Translations under genes and position numbers: made by a program
The notes under the pieces: generated by a model
What the model saw: the letters and a program-made list of their open reading frames with translations, nothing else
Databases searched by the model: none
Told to the model about the DNA's origin: nothing
In this document: positions 57,587 to 64,000 of the stretch, one piece after another
Position numbering within the stretch: position 1 is the stretch's first letter
Layout: each line of letters opens with the position of its first letter
Source of the DNA: Kitasatospora sp. NA04385
GTDB lineage: Bacteria > Actinomycetota > Actinomycetes > Streptomycetales > Streptomycetaceae
Assembly (NCBI RefSeq): GCF_013364235.1
Contig: NZ_CP054919.1
Coordinates: forward strand, 2,501,950 to 2,565,949
DNA length: 64,000 bases
Direction: 5' to 3'

Positions 57587-58723
57587 TCAGCCGCGCAGCA
57601 CGACCAGGTCGTCGCGGTGGACGACCTCGCGTTCGTACGCGGCGCCGAGCTCCTGGGCCAGTTCTCGGGTGGACCGGCCGAGCAGACGGGGCAACTCCCT
57701 CGCATCAAAGTTGACCAGTCCGCGGGCGACGATGTGACCGTTTTCGCCAAGAAGGTCGACCGGATCGCCCGCGGCGAACTCGCCCTCCACCCGGGTCACC
57801 CCGGCGGGCAGCAGCGACTTCCCGCCGTGCACGACGGCCGCCACCGCGCCGTCGTCCAGGGTCAGCGTGCCGCGCGGGGAGGAGGCGTGCTCCAGCCAGA
57901 GCAGCCGGTCGGCGGAGCGGCTGCCGGTGCGCAGGAACAGCGTGCCGGTGGGCCGGCCGGCCAGGGCGTCGGCCGCCTGGCTGGCGGCGGTGAGCACCAC
58001 CGGGATGCCCGCGCCGGTGGCGATCCGGGCCGCCTCGACCTTGGTGACCATGCCGCCGGTGCCGACGCCCGCCTTGCCGGCGCTGCCGATCTCCACGCCC
58101 GCGAGGTCCTCGGGGCCGCGCACCACCCCGATCCGGCTGCTGCCGGGCTTGGCCGGGTCGCCGTCGTACAGGCCGTCCACGTCGGAGAGCAGCACCAGCA
58201 GGTCGGCCCGGACCAGGTGCGCCACCAGGGCGGCCAGCCGGTCGTTGTCGCCGAACTTGATCTCGGCGGTGGCGACGGTGTCGTTCTCGTTGACGACCGG
58301 CATCGCGCCCATTGTCAGCAGCTGGTCCAGCGTCCGGTAGGCGTTGCGGTAGTGGGCCCGGCGGCTGGCGTCCTCGGCGGTCAGCAGCACCTGGCCGACC
58401 CGCACCCCGTAGCGGGCGAAGGAGGCGGTGTACCGGGCCACCAGCAGGCCCTGGCCGACGCTGGCGGCGGCCTGCTGCCGGGCCAGGTCCTTGGGGCGCT
58501 TGGCCAGTCCGAGCGGGGCCAGGCCGGCCGCGATGGCGCCGGAGGAGACCAGCACGACCTCCGGCGCGTCCTCGCGGGCGCGCAGCTTGGCCAGCGCGTC
58601 CACCAGGGCGTCGACCCGGTCCGCGTCCAGCCCGCCGGCGGCGGTGGTCAGCGAGGACGAGCCGACCTTCACCACGATCCGGCGCGCCGAGACGACCTCC
58701 TCGCGGAGCAACTGATCCACCAT
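57587..58723 (-). CDS. proB: glutamate 5-kinase
   Basis: First step of proline synthesis: phosphorylates glutamate with ATP. The 378-residue enzyme has an amino-acid kinase domain (IVVKVGSSSL near residue 18, VLVSSGAIAAGL, VVNENDTVATAEIKFGDND, LLSDVDGLYDGDP, GTGGMVTKVEAA) and a C-terminal PUA domain (about residues 285-365), the usual ProB form, feedback-controlled by proline. ATG at 58723; 172 nt separate it from the obg stop upstream, so cotranscription with obg is possible. Confidence 0.97.
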   Translation of the reverse strand: MVDQLLREEVVSARRIVVKVGSSSLTTAAGGLDADRVDALVDALAKLRAREDAPEVVLVSSGAIAAGLAPLGLAKRPKDLARQQAAASVGQGLLVARYTASFARYGVRVGQVLLTAEDASRRAHYRNAYRTLDQLLTMGAMPVVNENDTVATAEIKFGDNDRLAALVAHLVRADLLVLLSDVDGLYDGDPAKPGSSRIGVVRGPEDLAGVEIGSAGKAGVGTGGMVTKVEAARIATGAGIPVVLTAASQAADALAGRPTGTLFLRTGSRSADRLLWLEHASSPRGTLTLDDGAVAAVVHGGKSLLPAGVTRVEGEFAAGDPVDLLGENGHIVARGLVNFDARELPRLLGRSTRELAQELGAAYEREVVHRDDLVVLRG

Positions 58724-58895
58724 CAGTCCGACCCTTCCGACGCAGCCTGTGTACGTCCGCAATCTAGCGAGCGCGATTGCCGGTCACGAAATCGCGACGA
58801 GGCGTGAGACGTCGCGGGCGCGGAGCGCGCGAACGGGGGCGCGGACTCGTCGTCCGCGCCCCCGTTCGCGCCCGTTGCCGGGCCGCCCGCCGAGC

Positions 58896-60356
58896 CTACT
58901 GGTCGAGCTGCTCGCGGCCGGAGGAGAGCGCCTCGAAGTCCAGGTACTCCTGCTCCGCCGCGTCGCGGCCGCGCTGGCGCTCGCGGCGGCGGTCGACGGC
59001 CGGGCGCTGGGTCTCCATCCGGTGGTCCTCGCCGCGCCGGCCGAGCATCTCCGCACCGGCGGCCATGGTGGGCTCCCAGTCGAAGACGACGGCGTTCTCG
59101 TCGGGGCCGATGATGACCGTGTCGCCCTCCTTGGCGCCGATCTTCCACAGCTCCTGCTCGACGCCGAGCCGGGCCAGCCGGTCGGCGAGGTAGCCGACGG
59201 CCTCGTCGTTGGCGAAGTCGGTCTGCCGGACCCAGCGTTCGGGCTTGCCGCCGCGGATCCGGTAGGCGCCGTCCTCCTCCTCGATGGTGAAGCCGGCGTC
59301 GTCCACGGCGGTGGGCCGCAGGACGATGCGGGTGCTCTCCTCGACCGGCTTGGCGGCGCGCGCGGCGGCGACGATCTCGGCCAGCGCGAAGGAGAGTTCG
59401 CGCAGGCCCTTGTGGGCGAGCGCGGAGACCTCGAAGACCCGGTAGCCGCGCTCCTCCAGCGAGGCGCGGGTCAGGTCGGCGATGTCCTGGCCGTCCGGGA
59501 CGTCGACCTTGTTGAGCGCGACCAGCCGCGGCCGGTCCTCCAGGCCGCCGTACTGGGCGAGTTCGTCCTCGATGGTCTCCAGGTCGGTGAGCGGGTCGCG
59601 GCCCGGCTCCAGGGTGGCGCAGTCCAGCACGTGCACCAGCACCTCGCAGCGCTCGACGTGCCGCAGGAACTCCAGGCCGAGGCCGCGGCCCTGGCTGGCG
59701 CCGGGGATCAGGCCGGGGACGTCGGCGATCGTGTAGACGGTCTCGCCGGCGGTCACCACGCCGAGGTTGGGGACGAGCGTGGTGAACGGGTAGTCGGCGA
59801 TCTTCGGCTTGGCGGCCGAGAGCACCGAGATCAGCGAGGACTTGCCCGCGCTCGGGTAGCCGACCAGCGCGACGTCGGCGACGGACTTGAGCTCCATCAC
59901 GATGTCGCGGGCCTCGCCGGGTTCGCCGAGCAGCGCGAAGCCGGGGGCCTTGCGGCGGGCGGAGGCCAGCGCCGCGTTGCCCAGGCCGCCGCGGCCGCCC
60001 TGGGCGGCGACGAAGCTGGTGCCGTGGCCGACCAGGTCGGCCAGCACGTTGCCCTGGCGGTCCAGCACGACGGTGCCGTCCGGCACCGGCAGCACGATGT
60101 CCGGGCCGAGCGCGCCGGTGCGGTGGCCGCCGGCGCCGGGCTTGCCGTTGGTGGCCTTGCGCTTGGGCGAGTGGTGGTACTCGAGCAGCGTGGTGACCTG
60201 CGAGTCGACGACCAGGATCACCGAGCCGCCCTCGCCGCCGTTGCCCCCGTCGGGGCCGCCCAGCGGCTTGAACTTCTCCCGGTGCACGGAGGCGCAGCCG
60301 TGGCCCCCGTTACCCGCGGCGACGTGCAGTTCGACGCGGTCCACGAAGGTGGTCAT
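58896..60356 (-). CDS. obg: GTPase Obg (CgtA)
   Basis: A 50S ribosome-assembly GTPase, in Streptomyces also tied to the onset of aerial growth. The 486-residue protein has a glycine-rich Obg domain (about 1-158), a G domain with GYPSAGKSS near residue 166, DVPGLIPGA and NKVD, and an OCT domain followed by an Arg/Glu-rich tail ([20 protein letters not shown]). ATG at 60356 has GGGAGG upstream. It follows rplU-rpmA in the classic operon, with a hairpin in the 102-nt gap after rpmA. Confidence 0.97.
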   Translation of the reverse strand: MTTFVDRVELHVAAGNGGHGCASVHREKFKPLGGPDGGNGGEGGSVILVVDSQVTTLLEYHHSPKRKATNGKPGAGGHRTGALGPDIVLPVPDGTVVLDRQGNVLADLVGHGTSFVAAQGGRGGLGNAALASARRKAPGFALLGEPGEARDIVMELKSVADVALVGYPSAGKSSLISVLSAAKPKIADYPFTTLVPNLGVVTAGETVYTIADVPGLIPGASQGRGLGLEFLRHVERCEVLVHVLDCATLEPGRDPLTDLETIEDELAQYGGLEDRPRLVALNKVDVPDGQDIADLTRASLEERGYRVFEVSALAHKGLRELSFALAEIVAAARAAKPVEESTRIVLRPTAVDDAGFTIEEEDGAYRIRGGKPERWVRQTDFANDEAVGYLADRLARLGVEQELWKIGAKEGDTVIIGPDENAVVFDWEPTMAAGAEMLGRRGEDHRMETQRPAVDRRRERQRGRDAAEQEYLDFEALSSGREQLDQ

Positions 60357-60404
60357 GAGCGGTGCCTCCCGGGCGAAAGAAAAAGGGTGTCCTGCGGTAA
60401 AGCG

Positions 60405-60439
60405 GAAGGGTGGGCCCGGATCATCCCGGCCCACCCTTC
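60405..60439 (-). terminator. hairpin between rpmA and obg
   Basis: A perfect 12-bp stem GAAGGGTGGGCC / GGCCCACCCTTC with an 11-nt loop. On the minus strand the T-rich run TTTTTCTTTC follows about 20 nt later, near the obg ribosome site. It could reduce read-through from the ribosomal protein genes into obg. Confidence 0.7.
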
Positions 60440-60458
60440 ACAGCGAGTCTGTACGGAC

Positions 60459-60716
60459 TCAGGCCTCGACGGCCACGATGTTGACGACCTTGCGGCCGCG
60501 ACGGTTGCCGAACTCCACGGCACCGGCGGTCAGCGCGAACAGGGTGTCGTCGCCACCACGGCCGACGTTGGCGCCCGGGTGGAAGTGGGTGCCGCGCTGG
60601 CGGACGATGATCTCGCCGGCGGAGACGACCTGACCGCCGAAGCGCTTCACGCCGAGGCGCTGGGCGTTCGAGTCACGACCGTTGCGAGTGGAACTCGCAC
60701 CCTTCTTGTGTGCCAT
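60459..60716 (-). CDS. rpmA: 50S ribosomal protein L27
   Basis: An 85-residue 50S protein whose N-terminus reaches the peptidyl transferase centre. It begins [28 protein letters not shown], which is diagnostic, and ends in [35 protein letters not shown]. No N-terminal extension needing cleavage (as in some Firmicutes) is present. It lies 38 nt after rplU and is read with it. Confidence 0.98.
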   Translation of the reverse strand: MAHKKGASSTRNGRDSNAQRLGVKRFGGQVVSAGEIIVRQRGTHFHPGANVGRGGDDTLFALTAGAVEFGNRRGRKVVNIVAVEA

Positions 60717-60754
60717 CTGGCTATCCCCTTTCTAGGAAAGACCGCAGGAAGTGG

Positions 60755-61072
60755 TTACTTGCTGACCGAGTCGATGCTGGTGATGCGCACCGCGGTGTGC
60801 TTCTGGCGGTGGCCCTGACGACGGCGGTAGCCGGTCTTGTTCTTGTAGCGCAGGATGACGATCTTGTCGCCCTTGGTCTGGTCGACAACCTCGGCGTGGG
60901 CCTTCACGCCGCCGAGCACCCACGGGTCGGAGGTGATGGACTCACCGTCGACGACGAGGATGGTCGAGAGCTCCACCGAGTCACCCGGCTTGGCGTCGAT
61001 GCGGTCGATCTCCAGCACGTCGCCGACGGCGACCTTGTGCTGGCGGCCGCCGGCGCGAACGATCGCGTACAT
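60755..61072 (-). CDS. rplU: 50S ribosomal protein L21
   Basis: A 105-residue 50S protein that binds 23S rRNA with L20. [25 protein letters not shown], then [28 protein letters not shown] end, are typical. It is the first gene of the rplU-rpmA-obg operon. A good promoter (TTGTCT-N17-TATTCT) lies about 150 nt upstream and the leader between folds into a nested hairpin that could be a regulatory site. Confidence 0.98.
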   Translation of the reverse strand: MYAIVRAGGRQHKVAVGDVLEIDRIDAKPGDSVELSTILVVDGESITSDPWVLGGVKAHAEVVDQTKGDKIVILRYKNKTGYRRRQGHRQKHTAVRITSIDSVSK

Positions 61073-61140
61073 GCGGTACCTGCTTTCCTAACTCGGTCGG
61101 AACTCCGGATGCCAGCCGCCTGGGTATGGACACAAGCGGG

Positions 61141-61181
61141 CCTCCCCCGTCAAACGCCGGAAGCGGCGTCCACCCGGGAGG
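61141..61181 (-). promoter_or_regulatory. folded leader of the rplU operon
   Basis: CCTCCC (61141-61146) pairs with GGGAGG (61176-61181), and inside it ACGCC (61154-61158) pairs with GGCGT (61165-61169). The nested hairpin lies in the roughly 140-nt 5' leader of rplU. A site for feedback by L21 or another ribosomal protein is possible but not shown. Confidence 0.45.
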
Positions 61182-61221
61182 TGAGGTGCTCTGGAGCATG
61201 GCGTCAACACGCCGAGGGTCA

Positions 61222-61250
61222 AGAATACGGACCAGTCCATCCGAAGACAA
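61222..61250 (-). promoter_or_regulatory. sigma-70-type promoter of the rplU-rpmA-obg operon
   Basis: On the minus strand TTGTCT (61250-61245), 17 bases, TATTCT (61227-61222). Both boxes are close to consensus, rare in this GC-rich DNA. The transcript would start near 61215. Confidence 0.75.
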
Positions 61251-61312
61251 ACCGGGACGTGCGAGGGGGCCGGGAGCGCCGCGTCCGCGGTGCTCCCGGC
61301 CCCCTCCGGGGA

Positions 61313-64000
61313 TCACTCCGCGGCGCCGTCGCCCTCGGCGGCCGCCGCCTTCTTGGCCGCCGCGCCGGTCCGCTTGGTGGCGGTCTTCCGGGCGGTGGTC
61401 TTCTTGGCGGCCGTGGCGGTGGTCTTCTTCGCCGCGGTCTTCTTGGCCGCCGTGGTCTTCTTGGCGGCGGTCTTGGTCGCGGTCTTCCGGGCGGCGCGCT
61501 TCTTCGGCGCGGCCTCCTCGGCCTCCTCGGCCTCGGCGGCCTGCTCGGTCTCGACCTCGACGACGACCTCGGCACCGGGCTCCACCGCGGCGACGGCCTC
61601 GGCCGCCACCTCCGCGGCGACCTCGGCGACCTCGGTGGCCGCCGCCTGCTGCCCGGCGGCCGACTTCTCGGCGGCGCTCAGCGCGGCCTCCATCGCGGCC
61701 TCGGCCCGGGCCTGCAGGACCACGATCTCGGCCTCGCCGGAGGCCCCGGCCGGAGCGGTGGCCTTGCGCACCGCGCGGCGCCGGGGACGGCCGGCGGGGC
61801 GGCCGCCGGGTCTCCACCCGGCTCGGCTCCTGCGCCGCGGCGGGCTCGGCGGCAGCCGGCTCCACGACGGCCTCGGCCTCGGCGGCCTCCACCGGCGCGG
61901 CCCGCTCGACGATCTCGACGTCGGCGAGCTCCTCCAGCGGCTCCAGGTCCTCGACCACGTCGAGGACGGCCTCGGCGGCGGCCTCGACGGCCTCGGTGGT
62001 GCCCTCGACCGCGTCCGCCTCGGCGCCCCCGGCCCCGCCGCGGCCCCGGCGGCGGCGCTTGCCGCCGCCCTCGCCCGCACCGGCGGCGGGCGCGCCGTGC
62101 GAGCCGTGGCCGTGGCCGGGCTGGTCCATGTGGACGATCACGCCGCGGCCGTTGCAGTGCACGCAGGGCTCGGAGAAGGACTCCAGCAGGCCCTGGCCGA
62201 CCCGCTTGCGGGTCATCTGGACCAGGCCGAGCGAGGTGACCTCGGCGACCTGGTGCTTGGTCCGGTCGCGGCCCAGGCACTCCAGCAGGCGGCGCAGCAC
62301 CAGGTCCCGGTTGGACTCCAGCACCATGTCGATGAAGTCGATCACGATGATGCCGCCGAGGTCGCGCAGCCGCAGCTGGCGGACGATCTCCTCGGCCGCC
62401 TCGATGTTGTTGCGGGTGACGGTCTCTTCCAGGTTGCCGCCCTGGCCGACGAACTTGCCGGTGTTGACGTCGATGACGACCATCGCCTCGGTCCGGTCGA
62501 TCACCAGCGAGCCGCCGGAGGGCAGCCAGACCTTGCGGTCCAGCGCCTTCATCAGCTGCTCGTCGATCCGGTAGGTGGCGAACACGTCGACGTCCGAGGT
62601 CCACCGCTGCAGGCGCTCGGTGAGGTCCGGGGCGACGTTGGAGACGTAGTCGTGGATGGTGTTCCAGGCCTCGGCACCGCTGACGATGACCTTGGTGAAG
62701 TCCTCGTTGAAGATGTCGCGGACCACCCGGACGGTCATGTCGGGCTCGCCGTACAGCAGCGCCGGGGCGTTGCCGGTGGCGGCCTTCTTCTGGATCTCCT
62801 CCCACTGCTGCTGGAGGCGCTGGACGTCCCGGGTGAGCTCCTCCTCGGAGGCGCCCTCGGCGGCGGTGCGCACGATCACGCCCGCGTCGTCCGGGACGAT
62901 CTTCTTGAGGATCTGCTTGAGGCGGGCCCGCTCGTTCTCCGGCAGCTTGCGGGAGATGCCGGTCATCGACCCCTCGGGCACGTACACCAGGTAGCGGCCG
63001 GGCAGCGAGATCTGGCTGGTCAGTCGGGCGCCCTTGTGGCCGATCGGGTCCTTGGAGACCTGCACCAGCACGGACTGGCCGGACTTCAGCACCGACTCGA
63101 TCCGGCGCGGACCGCCGTGGCCGCCGAGCGCGCCGAAGTTGACCTCGCCCGCGTACAGCACGGCGTTGCGGCCCTTGCCGATGTCGACGAACGCGGCCTC
63201 CATCGACGGCAGCACGTTCTGCACCTTGCCCAGGTACACGTTGCCGACGTAACTGGTGGCCTGCTCCTTGTTGACGTAGTGCTCGACCAGCACGCCGTCC
63301 TCCAGCACGCCGATCTGGGTGCGGGCGCCGCTCTGGCGGACCACCATGACCCGCTCGACGGACTCGCGGCGGGCCAGGAACTCGGCCTCGGTGATGATCG
63401 GGACGCGGCGGCGGCCCAGCTCGCGGCCCTCGCGGCGGCGCTGCTTCTTGGCCTCCAGCCGGGTGGAGCCCTTGATCGACTGCACCTCGTCCGGGTCGAA
63501 CGCGGGCTCGCCGGAGCGGCGGCGCGGCTCGCGCACCTTCACCACGGTGCGCACGCCGTCCTCGGTGGTCTCGGCCGGCTCGGTGCCGCCCTCACCGCTG
63601 CGGCGGCGACGGCGACGGCGGCGGCGCGAGGAGGACAGGCCGGCGGCCAGGTCGTCCTCGTTGTCGTCCTCGGCCTCGTCGTGGTCGTCCCCGGCGCCCT
63701 CGTGGGCGGTGTCCTCGGCCTCGGTCGCGTCGGTGTCGGCCTCGACCGCCTCGTGGGCGTCCTCGGCGTCACCGCGGCGGCGGCGACGGCCCCCGCGACG
63801 GCGGCGGCGGGACGGGCGGTCGTCCTCCCACTCGGAGTCCTGCTCGGGGCCGGCGGCGGGCGCCTCGACCTCGACGGGGGCCTCGACCGGGGCGGCGGCG
63901 GCCTTCGCGGGCGCGGCGGCCTTGGCGGGCTGCGCGGCGGCCTTGGCGGGCGCGGAGGCCTTCGCGGGCTTGGCCGACTGCTGGACGCGCACCGCGGTGC
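61313..64000 (-). CDS. rne: ribonuclease E/G, partial at window edge, with apparent frameshift
   Basis: The RNase E/G type enzyme that processes rRNA and decays mRNA. The 5' end lies beyond 64000. The visible part starts with an Arg/Glu/Ala-rich extension, then S1 domain (HYVNKEQATSYVGNVYLGKVQNVLPSMEAAFVDIG), DNase I-like and catalytic region (VVIDVNTGKFVGQGGNLEETV, IIVIDFIDM) and zinc-link CVHCNGRG. Near 61796-61799 the frame shifts: upstream reading gives RVETRRPPRRPS and runs on into unlike sequence, while the next frame gives the expected RPAGRPRRRAVRKA and a Lys/Ala/Thr-rich tail that ends at 61313. Removing one base of the GGGG run restores the protein. It is either a sequence error or a real frameshift. 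Confidence 0.85.

Overview
This window is very GC-rich chromosomal core DNA from an actinomycete, most likely Streptomyces or the close relative Kitasatospora. The evidence is the strong third-position G/C bias, frequent GTG starts with GGAGG-type ribosome sites, and a gene order (leuA, era, ybeY-phoH, hrcA-dnaJ2, hemW, lepA-rpsT-holA, comEC-comEA, leuS, rsfS-nadD, proA-proB-obg-rpmA-rplU-rne) that from memory matches the conserved Streptomyces core. I saw no insertion sequence, prophage, CRISPR array or biosynthetic cluster. Both ends cut through a gene: leuA on the left and an RNase E/G gene on the right.

Layout. 1-5.3 kb: partial leuA with a leucine-rich leader peptide, an emfourin-like protein without its usual protease, an alpha/beta hydrolase, era, a degenerate cytidine-deaminase-like protein and small membrane or zinc-ribbon proteins. 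5.4-16.5 kb: a long leftward run of corC-like, ybeY, phoH, rnz, HIT, tricorn-like protease, rsmE, dnaJ and hrcA, headed by a CIRCE operator. 16.7-19 kb: htpX with a PspAB-type partner, facing a lipoprotein gene. 19-31.5 kb: a DUF3097 protein, hemW, an acyl-CoA synthetase, a heterodimeric ABC exporter pair, an ECF41-type sigma factor with an FAD oxidoreductase, and lepA. 31.5-42 kb: an ABM protein, rpsT, holA, comEC, comEA, degV and a repeat-bearing membrane protein. 42-47.3 kb: leuS with a second leucine-rich leader, a TPR regulator and three identical tRNA-Ala(GGC) genes. 47.4-55.4 kb: a histidine phosphatase, rsfS, an LCP/LytR_C envelope protein, nadD, two small membrane proteins, an M48 protease and two membrane proteins sharing an N-terminal motif. 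55.5-64 kb: proA, an unknown protein, proB, obg, rpmA, rplU and an RNase E/G gene with an apparent frameshift.

The genes fall into a few themes. One is translation and ribosome biogenesis (era, ybeY, rsmE, lepA, rpsT, rsfS, obg, rpmA, rplU, leuS, tRNAs, rne). Another is protein quality control (hrcA-CIRCE, dnaJ, htpX, a second M48 protease, tricorn). Leucine and proline metabolism (leuA, leuS, proA, proB) and DNA-uptake-type genes (comEC, comEA) also appear.

The best regulatory signals are two Leu-rich leader peptides, upstream of leuA and leuS, that share the codon string CTG-CTT-CTT; a 27-bp CIRCE element; and an ECF41-like promoter between the sigma factor and the oxidoreductase. I did not find a clearly undescribed system. 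The most useful leads are the paired leucine leaders, the orphan emfourin, the deaminase-like pseudoenzyme, the possible CTG start of the phosphatase, the motif-sharing membrane proteins beside the M48 protease, and the rne frameshift.
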